From: Candidatus Zipacnadia bacterium
Lineage (GTDB): Bacteria; Armatimonadota; Zipacnadia; Zipacnadales; UBA5352
NCBI GenBank assembly: GCA_029820945.1
Contig: JALGUJ010000087.1
Span: 1 to 46,880 of the forward strand
DNA length: 46,880 bases
Reading direction: 5' to 3'
Part shown: positions 32,682 to 41,312 of the stretch, piece by piece
Layout: each line of letters opens with the position of its first letter
How positions within the stretch are numbered: position 1 is the stretch's first letter
The notes under the pieces: generated by a model
Told to the model about the DNA's origin: nothing
Seen by the model: only the letters and a program-made list of their open reading frames with translations
The model's database searches: none
Made by a program: the position numbers and the translations under genes

Positions 32682-34246
32682 CCGAGGCCGCGGAGGCGGT
32701 CGCGCACGCGCTCATCCACGGCCTCCTCGGCCTCGCCGGGCTCCGGGAGCGAGGCGCGCTCGTCCACCGCGACCTCCGGGGGCTCGCGGAACAGCCCCCG
32801 GATGACGCGGCCGTCCACGTAGCCAGGCACGGGCAGGCCGCACAGATGAAGCAGCGTGGGCATGACGTCCTCCACCGCGGCCTCGGCGATCCTGCCGCCG
32901 CGAATCCCCTCGCCCGCCACCAGGAGGACGCCGTGGCGCCGGTGGGCGCCGGTCTGCAGGTGCCTGCGCTCCGGCCGGTCCACCTCCACGCCGCCACAGC
33001 GCAGTCCCGATACGTCAGGGATGTCGTCGCGCCAGCGCACGAGCAGGTCCGGCGCGCGCGCCACCAGCGGGCCCTGGTAGAGATCATCGCGGTGCGGCAG
33101 CTCATCGATCACGGCCTCGCCTGAAGCGCGGTCGCGGCACTGCATGAGCGTATCCCGGACCTCACGGACGGTGCGCTCGCGGTCGTCGCGTTCGCCGGTC
33201 AGCCAGATGTCCGCCCGGCCGCCCTCGCAGAAGGAGAAGGCCAGCGTGCGGGCCCAGTCGATGTCGCCGACGACGAGCTCCGAGGCCCGCTCGCGCGCCC
33301 GGCCGGCGATGCGGTGCTTGAGGCCCGCCGGAACGCGGTCGCGCAGGGCGCGCGCGGCCCGCCGCCACCAGCTCCGCCTGCGCACCTGCCAGCCCAGCCG
33401 GTCCAGCAGCGGGGGCAGGTAGAGCGGCCCACCGTGGTTTCGGCCCGCGCCATGATCGGAGACGACCATGACCGCATCGGGATTATCGGCGCGGGCGATC
33501 AGACGCCCGACGGCGCGGTCCACCTCACGGTACGCGGCCAGCACGATGTCGCCGACGCGATCCCGCAGACGGTCGTCGCGCGCCGGGTGCGATGGGTCGG
33601 AGAGATGCCAGTAATAGTGCTGCGCGGCGTCCGTGTCGGAGAAGACCACGCACATGAGGTCCCAGCCCTCGCGACCGATCAGGTGCTCGGCGATCTCGGC
33701 CTTGCGCCGCAGGTTCTGCGTGATGCGCCTGCGCGCCGCCTCGTGGCGCCGGGCCGCCACCAGCCGCAGCACGTCGGAGTGCACGGGGTAGGCGCGGAAG
33801 ATACGCCGCAGCTCATCCGCGAGCCCGGGCGGGTGGGTGAAGCCCGGCGCGGTCGCACAGGGCGCCAGCCATCCGGCCACCTGCAGGCCGTTGACCTCAT
33901 CGACCGGCCACGAGCAGGGCATGTTGAGCGTGAGCGTGCGGGCGCCGGCCCGGGAGGCGATCACCCACCACGGGTCGGCGCAGCGCGCCCGGGCGTCGCT
34001 CTTCGCGAACCGCCGCGTACCCGGAACGCGGTCGAAGAAGCCGAAGATGCCGTGCCGCCCGGGGTTGACGCCGGTGGCGATACTCGTCCAGGCAGACGGG
34101 CTCATCATGTTGGGGGTCGAGCGCATCGGCCCGAAGCATCCCCGCTCCCGCAGGCTCGCGAGGGCGGGCAGCTCGCCGTCGTCCATCCAGCGCTCGAGCG
34201 CGGCCGGCGCGGCCCCATCGATGCCGATCACGAGCACGCGCGGCAC
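32672..34246 (-). CDS. Type I phosphodiesterase-like protein (alkaline phosphatase superfamily), paralog 4
   Basis: A 524-residue protein. The metal Asp10 is in VLVIGIDGAAP, and the nucleophile region is STPNMMSPSAWTSIATG before VNPGRHGIFGF. The central metal site is VVFSDTDAAQHYYWH and VVSDHGAG, and the late His is in TGAHRRHGVLL. All metal-site motifs look intact. The family hydrolyses phosphomonoesters or phosphodiesters (nucleotide pyrophosphatase/phosphodiesterase-like); the substrate is unknown. There is no signal peptide, so it is cytoplasmic. It ends RLRGLGYL, like its paralogs. GTG 34246 follows directly on the TAA of the GT4 gene. It is the last gene of the exopolysaccharide locus. 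The 3' end overlaps the convergent GT4 pseudogene. Confidence 0.82.
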   Translation of the reverse strand: MPRVLVIGIDGAAPAALERWMDDGELPALASLRERGCFGPMRSTPNMMSPSAWTSIATGVNPGRHGIFGFFDRVPGTRRFAKSDARARCADPWWVIASRAGARTLTLNMPCSWPVDEVNGLQVAGWLAPCATAPGFTHPPGLADELRRIFRAYPVHSDVLRLVAARRHEAARRRITQNLRRKAEIAEHLIGREGWDLMCVVFSDTDAAQHYYWHLSDPSHPARDDRLRDRVGDIVLAAYREVDRAVGRLIARADNPDAVMVVSDHGAGRNHGGPLYLPPLLDRLGWQVRRRSWWRRAARALRDRVPAGLKHRIAGRARERASELVVGDIDWARTLAFSFCEGGRADIWLTGERDDRERTVREVRDTLMQCRDRASGEAVIDELPHRDDLYQGPLVARAPDLLVRWRDDIPDVSGLRCGGVEVDRPERRHLQTGAHRRHGVLLVAGEGIRGGRIAEAAVEDVMPTLLHLCGLPVPGYVDGRVIRGLFREPPEVAVDERASLPEPGEAEEAVDERVRDRLRGLGYL

Positions 34247-35437
34247 TTAGCTCTCCTCCCCGGCCAGCATCTCGAGATAGACCCGCTCATAGCGCCGCAC
34301 CATCTGCCCCACGTCGTGGTTGCGCTCCACCGTCCGGCGGGCCTCATTGCCCAGCGCGCGGGCACGATCCGGGTCCCGCAGCAGGCCGATGAGGGCCTGG
34401 CCAAGCGTGCCCACGTCGCCCTGCGGGACCACCAGGCCGTTCCGACCATCCTCCACCGCCGCTGCGGCCGGGGGCGTCACGACCACGGGCCTGGCCGTCG
34501 CCATGGCCTCCAGCACGGCCGCCGGATCGCCCTCATGGCGCGAGGCGAGTACAAAGACGTCCGCGGCGGCCAGCAGCTCGGGCACGTCATCGCGCCGCCC
34601 CAGCAGCGTGACGGAGCCCGTGACGCCCAGCTCGTCGGCCAGCGCCAGCAGGTTCTCGCGAGAGTCGATACCGCCGCCGGGCGGTCCACCCGCGATCAGC
34701 AGCCGCGCCGCAGGGACCTGCGCGAGCACGGCCGGCAGTGCGCGCACCAGGGCGTCGAAGCCCTTGCGCGGCACCAGCACGCCCACGGAGAGGATGATCG
34801 GCGCATCGGGCGCGATGCCCAGCTCCGCGCGCACCCCCGCGCCGTCGCGCGAAAGGCTGAAGCGCCGGGCGTCAACGGCGTTGCGGATGATGGTGGACCT
34901 GCCCAGCAGCCGCCCCTCGATGGAGAGACCCGAGAACGTGTCCGGGGTCAGCGGCACAATCCTGTCCGCGCACCAGTCCGCCAGGCGCACGAGCGGCAGC
35001 GGCATCCGCTCCCGGATGCGCACGTTCCAGAGCACGGGGACGCCGGCCCTGCGGCCGCCGGGGCCGGCCTGCACCGCGGCCCGGGTCTGGTTGCAGTGCA
35101 GCAGGGCGACCTCGCGCTCCCGCAGCCAGCGGGCGATGCGGCCCGAGTACGCCGCCAGCGAGGCCGCGGCCCGTAGCTTCGTCAGCGGCCCGCCGCCGGC
35201 CACGCGCCCGCCGTAGCTGTCCAGCGGCGGCCCCGGGGCGATCACCTCAACGGGGCAGCCCTCGCTGTCCAGCGCATCCGCCAGCGGGCCTTCGCGCGGA
35301 AGCAGCCCGATCGGCTGGAAGCGGCTGCGGTCGAGGCGCCGGATGATGTCCAGCAGCGCCAGGCCCGCCCCCTCGAGCCCGGCGTAGGCGTCATAGAAGG
35401 CGATGCGCGCCGGCGGCCGTGGCACCTCCGCGGCCAT
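34247..35437 (-). CDS. Glycosyltransferase family 4
   Basis: A 396-residue GT-B enzyme. The N-domain starts PARIAFYDAYAGLEGAGLALL and continues with RFQPIGLLPREGPLADAL. The acceptor side has LHCNQTRAAVQAG. The C-domain reads ILSVGVLVPRKGFDALVRAL, ARLLIAGGPPG, the E-x7-E region ASRHEGDPAAVLEAMATARP and GRNGLVVPQGDVGTLGQAL. It should transfer a sugar from a nucleotide or lipid donor onto a growing polymer at the cytoplasmic membrane face. The ATG overlaps the stop of the preceding phosphodiesterase gene by one base (TGATG), and its own stop directly precedes the next GTG, so the three are cotranslated. Linkage and donor cannot be read from sequence. Confidence 0.9.
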   Translation of the reverse strand: MAAEVPRPPARIAFYDAYAGLEGAGLALLDIIRRLDRSRFQPIGLLPREGPLADALDSEGCPVEVIAPGPPLDSYGGRVAGGGPLTKLRAAASLAAYSGRIARWLREREVALLHCNQTRAAVQAGPGGRRAGVPVLWNVRIRERMPLPLVRLADWCADRIVPLTPDTFSGLSIEGRLLGRSTIIRNAVDARRFSLSRDGAGVRAELGIAPDAPIILSVGVLVPRKGFDALVRALPAVLAQVPAARLLIAGGPPGGGIDSRENLLALADELGVTGSVTLLGRRDDVPELLAAADVFVLASRHEGDPAAVLEAMATARPVVVTPPAAAAVEDGRNGLVVPQGDVGTLGQALIGLLRDPDRARALGNEARRTVERNHDVGQMVRRYERVYLEMLAGEES

Positions 35438-37065
35438 CAGAGATACCCCAGTCCCTGCAGGTCACGCTCGACCTGCCGGCGCTCGGAGTCGGAGTAGCTC
35501 GCCCGGCCGTCGGCCGCGGGCAGCTCCAGCGGCTCGCGCCCGGCCGGACCGGCGCGCGCGGCCAGCAGCTCGCTGAGCACGCGGCCGTCCATGTGCTCGG
35601 GCACCGGCTGGCCCATGAGGTGGAGGACGGTGGGCGCGAGATCCTCGATGCGGGCGCCGCAGGCCTCGAACCCCGACCTCGCCCGCCTGCCCGCGAGACA
35701 GAGGATGCCGTCAGGCCGGTGTGTCGCCTGCCGCCGGGCGGGAGCGAAGACCGCGGACTCCAGGTCCCCGGGCAGTGGGCCCGAGAGCGTGAAGTCGGTC
35801 AGGATCTCCCAGCGATAGCCCCGCGGGATGGCCAGCAGATCGGGCGCGCCGGCCAGGCGGTCGCCGTGGTAGACGTCCCGCGGCCGCAACGGCGCGGACA
35901 TGACGCGCGCGCCGCTCTCCGGGTGGCGGATGGCCATGAGCGCCTCGGCCAGCTCCGCCACGAGCGCCTCGCGGCGGCCCTCCGAGACGGTACCGTCGTC
36001 GAAGCGCGCCTGCAGGTTCAGCGAGATGTTGCCGTAGTCGCTCCAGCAGAAGGCTCGCGTTTCCGGCCAGTCAATGCCCTCCTCCAGCATGCGCGAGAGC
36101 ATGCCCCGGCGCGTGCGCGACAGCCGGGACCGGAGACGCTCGCGCAGCGCGCCGGGCAGCATCCGGCCGCCCATGCTCAGTGCCGCGCGCCTGAGACGCC
36201 GCACCATCCCGCCCTGCTCCCTGGGCCTCAGCCAGCCCTCGGCCGCGAGCCAGCGGCCGAGGTTCAGGCCGCCCTCGGTGGGGCCGGCGCCGTGGTCGGA
36301 CATGAGGATGACCGTCCTGTCGGGGCCCGCGCACTCGTCCAGGATGCGGCCGATCTGCTCGTCAACGCGGGCGTACGTGTAGTGCAGCAGGTCCTCGACC
36401 GTGCGGCCGTCGCGCGCGCGGACAGATCGGTCCTGCCAGAACCAGTGCTGCACGTGATCGGTGGAGACGAAGACCACGGCGAAGAGCTGGACCGGATGCT
36501 CTCGCATCAGGTAGCGCGCGATGGCGCCGGTCCTGTCGATCTTGTCATCGAGGCGATCGAGGGCGTAGCCGTCGTGGCGCGGCGGCACGGTCTTGTCGAA
36601 GTAGCCGCCGAACTCGGCGACCACCTCCTCGAACAGGCCCCGCGGGTGCGCGATGTCTGGCGCGAAGGCCGGGGCGTCGAGGCCGGAGAGGCAGAAGCCG
36701 TTGACCGGCCGGGGCGGCCACGTCCACGGGACGTTCAGCGCGCCCACGCGGACGCCGCGCGCCGAGAGGATCTCCAGCACCGTGGGCAGCGAGAGGGAGC
36801 CGCCGCTGAGGAAGCGCGGCGCGTGATCCGGGCCGGGCATATCGAGGAAGCCGAAGATCCCATGCTTCCCGGGGTTGCAGCCGGTGAGCAGGCTCGACCA
36901 GGCGACGGGGGTCAGCGGCGGGTGCGTCGAGCGCAGGGCCGTGCGCGCGCCGCCCTCAAGCAGCGACGCGATCGCGGGCAGCTCGCCGGCCCGGACCCAG
37001 GGATCGATGAGGTCGAAGGTCCCGCCATCCAGCCCGATGAGGATGACGGAGGGCGCGTCCGTCAT
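35437..37065 (-). CDS. Type I phosphodiesterase-like protein (alkaline phosphatase superfamily), paralog 3
   Basis: A 542-residue protein. The metal Asp13 is in VILIGLDGGTF. The nucleophile area is STHPPLTPVAWSSLLTG before CNPGKHGIFGFLD. Further metal ligands are in VVFVSTDHVQHWFW and VILMSDHGAGPTEGGLN, with the late His in ATHRPDGILCLAG. The motifs are complete, so catalysis is plausible. It has no signal peptide, ends LQGLGYL and shares the layout of paralogs 2 and 4. The ATG overlaps the methyltransferase stop by four bases (ATGA). It belongs to the alternating phosphodiesterase and sugar-enzyme run; its substrate may be a phospho-sugar or lipid-linked intermediate, which is inference. Confidence 0.82.
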   Translation of the reverse strand: MTDAPSVILIGLDGGTFDLIDPWVRAGELPAIASLLEGGARTALRSTHPPLTPVAWSSLLTGCNPGKHGIFGFLDMPGPDHAPRFLSGGSLSLPTVLEILSARGVRVGALNVPWTWPPRPVNGFCLSGLDAPAFAPDIAHPRGLFEEVVAEFGGYFDKTVPPRHDGYALDRLDDKIDRTGAIARYLMREHPVQLFAVVFVSTDHVQHWFWQDRSVRARDGRTVEDLLHYTYARVDEQIGRILDECAGPDRTVILMSDHGAGPTEGGLNLGRWLAAEGWLRPREQGGMVRRLRRAALSMGGRMLPGALRERLRSRLSRTRRGMLSRMLEEGIDWPETRAFCWSDYGNISLNLQARFDDGTVSEGRREALVAELAEALMAIRHPESGARVMSAPLRPRDVYHGDRLAGAPDLLAIPRGYRWEILTDFTLSGPLPGDLESAVFAPARRQATHRPDGILCLAGRRARSGFEACGARIEDLAPTVLHLMGQPVPEHMDGRVLSELLAARAGPAGREPLELPAADGRASYSDSERRQVERDLQGLGYL

Positions 37066-37955
37066 CGCCCACCCGCACCTCTCGACGTCGCCCGCACGAA
37101 CAGCCGCCTGGAGTGCTCGGCTGTCGCCTCGATCTCGAAGAGGCCCGAGAGCAGCGCCTCGACCTCGCCGGCCTGGTAGGTGCGCATGTGCGTCTTCCGG
37201 GCCGATGGATCGGGGACGCCGGCAAGCTGCGAGGCCAGGCCCCGCAGGCGGGAGAGCACGCCGCCTTCCTTCCCGGAGCGCGAGAGGCCCTGGAGCACCG
37301 CGAGCCGGCCGGCCGGCTTGAGCACCCGCGCCGCCTCGGCGAGAACCGCGTTCGGGTCGCGACAGTGATCGAGCGAGCCCGCGATCAGCGCGATGTCAAA
37401 GCACTCGTTCACGAAGGGGAGGACTTCGCCCACCGCCTGCACCAGGCTGACCTCGCGCGAGGGCATCGGCATTAGCTCAGGCAGCGCATTCTTCCCCGGC
37501 GACCTCCCGCCGGGCAGCGGGTCGATGCCGCAGTACCAGACCCCTTCGCCGACCAGGTCGGCCAGGCGGCCGGTACCGCAGCCGATCTCCAGGCAGACGC
37601 CCTCGTCGGGCAGCTCGCAGAAGTCCAGGAACGCGCGGTGCATCTGCAGCGCACTCTCCCGGCGCTCCGCGGCCCGTTCGGGGTCCGACCAGACGTCATC
37701 CCGCCAGATCAGGAACTCCTCCATGACGATGCGCCATCCGGCCCATGTCTGATCCGCGGCCTTGAGACTGGAGGCGAGCTCGGGCGGCATCATGCTCGGG
37801 ATGTCGTCGGTGACGTGGTACCACCGCTTGCAGTCCGGACAGCCGAGGCCGCCCTTGACCAGGACGTCACCGTCCGCCTCCTCGACGTCCAGGCGCAGCG
37901 CCGACGCCCCACAAACGGGGCATGCCAGGATGGCCAGGAGCCTGTCGGAGAGCAT
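37062..37955 (-). CDS. SAM-dependent methyltransferase with N-terminal Trm112-like zinc ribbon
   Basis: A 297-residue protein. Residues 1-55 are a Trm112-like zinc ribbon with Cys12, 15, 39 and 42 (ACPVCG, GCPDCK). From about 70 comes a helical linker, then the Rossmann methyltransferase core: CLEIGCGTGRLADL (121-134), YCGIDPLP, LPFVNECFDIALIAGSLDH and VLKPAGRLAVLQG. It uses SAM, probably to methylate a sugar or phosphate-bearing intermediate of the polymer; classes with this ribbon are often sugar methylases. It overlaps the next gene by four bases and is separated from the previous one by 11 bases. Confidence 0.88.
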   Translation of the reverse strand: MLSDRLLAILACPVCGASALRLDVEEADGDVLVKGGLGCPDCKRWYHVTDDIPSMMPPELASSLKAADQTWAGWRIVMEEFLIWRDDVWSDPERAAERRESALQMHRAFLDFCELPDEGVCLEIGCGTGRLADLVGEGVWYCGIDPLPGGRSPGKNALPELMPMPSREVSLVQAVGEVLPFVNECFDIALIAGSLDHCRDPNAVLAEAARVLKPAGRLAVLQGLSRSGKEGGVLSRLRGLASQLAGVPDPSARKTHMRTYQAGEVEALLSGLFEIEATAEHSRRLFVRATSRGAGGR

Positions 37956-37966
37956 CGTTGCGCCTC

Positions 37967-39622
37967 CTACTCGATGTATCCGAGAGAGCGAAGCCGCTGT
38001 CTGACGATCTCCTCGTCCCCCACCCCCGCGTCCGGGAGGGCCTCCTCGGGGGCCTTCTTCACCGCGTCAACGCACACATCCTCCGCCGCGGCCTCGGTCA
38101 GCAGCTCCGTCATCACCCGACCGTCGAACCAGGAGGCCACGGCCTGCCCGAGCAGGTGCAGGACCGTGGGCGCCACGTCGTAGATCGACCGGGGCCGGGG
38201 CTGCGCCGCGCGGCGGAACGATGGCCCGGCCGCAACGAGCGTGCCGTCCGGGTGGTGAGCACCGGTGGGCAGTTGCGGCGGGTCGTGGCGCTCGATGAGG
38301 CACTCCCCCGCGGCGCCGCGCCAGAGCAGCCGCCGCAGGCGCAGGTCGTTGGGCCAATGCACGAGCAGGTCGGGCATGATCGAGGCGAAGGGCCCTTCGA
38401 ACTCGTCGGCGCCCCGCGTGATGCGCGCCACCGCGTGCCGGCCGGTCTCCTCGTCCACCAAAGATCGCAGGCCGGCGCAGAGCTCCTCCAGGAGCGCGTC
38501 GTAGGCGTCGCCGGGCTCGACCACCCCCTGGGGCCGCCGGCCACGCAGGTTGACGAACAGGTGTCCGGCCTCGGTCCAGCCGCGGGTGCGGCGCCAGTCG
38601 GCGGCCACGCCGCGCACTCCGGCCTGCGCCCGCGTCTGTAGGCCCGGCAGGCGCGCGCGCAACACGGCCTTCAGCCGGTTCGGTGCGCGCGCCTTGACCA
38701 GGCCGAAGCCCCAGCGCATGAGCGCGTCCGAGGCGCGCCGCAGTCCCGACCGCCGTCGCGGCACCAGGTAGCCCGCCGCGGTCAGCCACGGCCGCAGCAG
38801 CACCTGCCCCCCGGAGTTGGGCGCCTGCCCGTGATCGGAGCAGACGAGCACATCCGCGTCATCGCCCGCGGCCTCAAGCAGCGACCGCACGGCCCGGTCC
38901 AGCGCGCGGTAGGGCGCCGGCAGCGCCTCCCGCCAGCGCCGCGCCTGCTCCGCGTCGTGCTCGGGGTGGTCGGGATCCATGAGGTGCCAGGACCAGTGCT
39001 GCCAGGAATCCGACTCGGTGAAGACGACGCAGAGCACGTCGGGGCGGTGCGCCGTGAGCACCCAGGTGGCGACACGGGCCTTGAAGTCGATCCCCCGCAC
39101 CGCGGCGCGTGCGGCCTCCTCGTAACGGCCGGCGACGGCATGCCGGCGGACGTCGGGGTGCATGGGGTAGTCGCCGAAGCGCCGGGCGATCTCCCCCGCC
39201 AGCTCCGGTGGGTGCGCGAAGCCCGGGCTCCTCGGCGTGGGACACAGCCACCCGGCGATCATCACGCCCTCGACCGCCTCGACCGGCCAGGAGACGGGCA
39301 CGTTGAGCACCGCCACGCGGACGCCCTCATCTGAGAGCAACCGCCACATGCTGGGGCTCCGGCGGTGGCGGGCGTCGATCTGCACGGCCTCGTAGCCGCC
39401 GGTGGGGTTGGAGAAGTGGAAGATGCCGTGCCTGCCGGGGTTGACGCCGGTGACCATCGACGTCCAGGCCGACGCGCTCTGGTAGTTCGGGGTCGAGCGC
39501 AGCACCGCCAGGGAGCCGCGATCGATGAGGCCGGCCAGCGCTGGGACGTGGCCCTCGGCCGCCAGCCGCCGCAGCAGCGCCGGCGGCAGGCCGTCGATGC
39601 CGATGATCAGCAGCGGTGCCAT
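37967..39622 (-). CDS. Type I phosphodiesterase-like protein (alkaline phosphatase superfamily), paralog 2
   Basis: A 551-residue protein starting MAPLLIIGIDGLPP, with the metal Asp at residue 10. The nucleophile region is STPNYQSASAWTSMVTG before VNPGRHGIFHFSNP. Metal ligands are in VVFTESDSWQHWSWH and VLVCSDHGQAPNSGGQ, with the late His in LPTGAHHPDGTLVAAG. It ends RLRSLGYIE. It is cytoplasmic by lack of a signal peptide. Its ATG lies 2 bases after the stop of paralog 1 in the restored frame (GAGGTG-TGA-GG-ATG), and that end supplies a ribosome-binding site. This tight join supports the restored reading of paralog 1. The gene runs into the methyltransferase gene with an 11-base spacer. Confidence 0.82.
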   Translation of the reverse strand: MAPLLIIGIDGLPPALLRRLAAEGHVPALAGLIDRGSLAVLRSTPNYQSASAWTSMVTGVNPGRHGIFHFSNPTGGYEAVQIDARHRRSPSMWRLLSDEGVRVAVLNVPVSWPVEAVEGVMIAGWLCPTPRSPGFAHPPELAGEIARRFGDYPMHPDVRRHAVAGRYEEAARAAVRGIDFKARVATWVLTAHRPDVLCVVFTESDSWQHWSWHLMDPDHPEHDAEQARRWREALPAPYRALDRAVRSLLEAAGDDADVLVCSDHGQAPNSGGQVLLRPWLTAAGYLVPRRRSGLRRASDALMRWGFGLVKARAPNRLKAVLRARLPGLQTRAQAGVRGVAADWRRTRGWTEAGHLFVNLRGRRPQGVVEPGDAYDALLEELCAGLRSLVDEETGRHAVARITRGADEFEGPFASIMPDLLVHWPNDLRLRRLLWRGAAGECLIERHDPPQLPTGAHHPDGTLVAAGPSFRRAAQPRPRSIYDVAPTVLHLLGQAVASWFDGRVMTELLTEAAAEDVCVDAVKKAPEEALPDAGVGDEEIVRQRLRSLGYIE

Positions 39623-39624
39623 CC

Positions 39625-41258
39625 TCACACCTCGTCCAGGTGGCGCAGGTGCTCCTCGACCACCTGCGACGTCTCGTCGATGCGCGCCGGGTCCTCGATG
39701 ACCCTGGGTAGCTCGCGCTCGAGGAAGCGGATCGGCACGTCGGCCAGGAAGCCGGGACGGAGCGCCTCGGCGAGCACGCGGCCGTCGAAGTAGGTGGGCA
39801 CGTGCCGGCGGCACAGATGGACGGCCGTGGCGGCGACGTCCTCGACGCGCGCGCCCTCGATGCGCACGCCGCGCCGCATTGGGCGCCGCTCGGCTGCCGG
39901 CCGGACGCCGGCCGCGCCACCTTCACCCGCCCGTCACGGCCCGTAACCGTCAGACCCGTCACGACGCGCGCGGTCTCCCAGCGCGTCACGATGTGCGGAA
40001 TCCGGTTGACGTAGGGCCCCTCGCAGACCTCGCCACGCAGCCTCGCCCATGCCAGCGGCCTGCGGCCGGTCGCGGGGTCGATCGCCGTCTGGAGGGCGTG
40101 TGTCATCTGCAGCACCAGGCTGTCGATGTTGCCGCTGCCGAGTATGCCCAGCGGGAACTCGTCCTGCGTGTTGAGGAACAGGTGCCCGCCCGGGGCCGGT
40201 ATCACCCAGCTCCGTCCGTAGTCGATCCACGGGTCTCCCTCGGCGCGCCGCGCCGCCGGCTGCTCGCTCTCGGCGGTGTCCGCCACACCTTCCGCCCGCG
40301 CGCCGGGGAGCAGGCCGCGCAGGGAGGCCACCATGTCCTCGAACGCCTGCCCAAGGCTGGAGACCAGGCTGTGCCACGCCCCGCCGGCCGACGAGCGTGC
40401 CGAGACCAGGTCCAGGTGAGTCATCAGCTCCGGCACGCAGGTGTCGGCGAGGCCGTTGAGGACCGTCCCGCAGACCGAGATGACCAGGAGGCTGTCGCTG
40501 GGCTTGAGGCCCGCGATCAGCCGGCCCACGAGGGCATCCACCTCCTCGTGGATGTCGGCGATGAGGGCCCCATGCGTGCTCTGCAGGTCCTCACGGAACC
40601 CGCTGTGATTGCGGTCCAGCAGGTGCCAGCACCAACGGAGCACGCGGTCCAGCTCCGTGAAGTTGACGGCGAGGCAGTCCCACTCGCGGTCGGCAAGCAG
40701 CTCCTCGGCCAGCGCGCACTTGGCGTGCATCGCCTCGATGGCCTGCTGGACTCCCTCCTCGTAGCGTCCGGCCGCGACGAAGTCGCGCATGCGGATGGAC
40801 AGGGGCACGTCCTGCAGCCGGCGTGCGGCCATGGAGGCCACGCGCTGGGGGTGCGCGAACCCCTCGACATCGACTGATGGCGCGAGCCAGCCGGCCACGG
40901 TCGTCCACTCGGCCTCGCGGGCGGGGTAGGTCATGGGCACGAAGAGCGTGCCGACCTCCAGTCCGCGATCGGTGAGCATCTGGGAGAGCGTGGGGGCGCA
41001 GAGCATGCGGGCGTGCGCCGACCGCCATCGGTAGCTGCCGGGCACCAGGTTCTGCAGCCCCCAGACGCTGTGCTTGCCGGGATTGACGCCGGTCAGCACT
41101 GAGGCCCAGGCCGAAGCCGGGCTGCAGTTGGGCGAGGACTCAAGGCGCCCGTACACGCCGTGGCGCATGAGGGCCCGCAGGTTGGGCATGCGCCCCGTGG
41201 AGGTCAGCCGCTCAACGAGCTGCGGCGTCGCGCCGTCGATGCCTATCAACAGCAACAT
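39625..41258 (-). pseudogene. Phosphodiesterase-like paralog 1: degenerate active site and a frameshift near the 3' end
   Basis: ATG 41258 starts MLLLIGIDGATPQ, with the metal Asp8 intact, and VNPGKHSVWGLQ is recognisable. Later motifs are lost. VNFTELDRVLRWCWH lacks the His of the Q-H-x-x-W site, and LLVISVCGTVL replaces SDHG. The frame then breaks near 39905-39920. The C-terminus continues in another frame as RPMRRGVRIEGARVEDVA...YFDGRVLAEA...HLRHLDEV to 39625, just before the next start. One missing base (or two extra) would give about 544 residues, the same length as the paralogs. The product could be a catalytically dead scaffold, or the gene may be decaying; without reads a sequencing error cannot be excluded. 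Confidence 0.75.
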
Positions 41259-41312
41259 GGAACCGCAGCGGCTCTCACGCCGGCCGCCATCCTCCCCACA
41301 CCGGCCACACGG

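Noticed and set aside
33314..35176. 620-codon open frame opposite the phosphodiesterase and GT4 genes
   Set aside because: It spans two clear - strand genes and has no recognisable domain.
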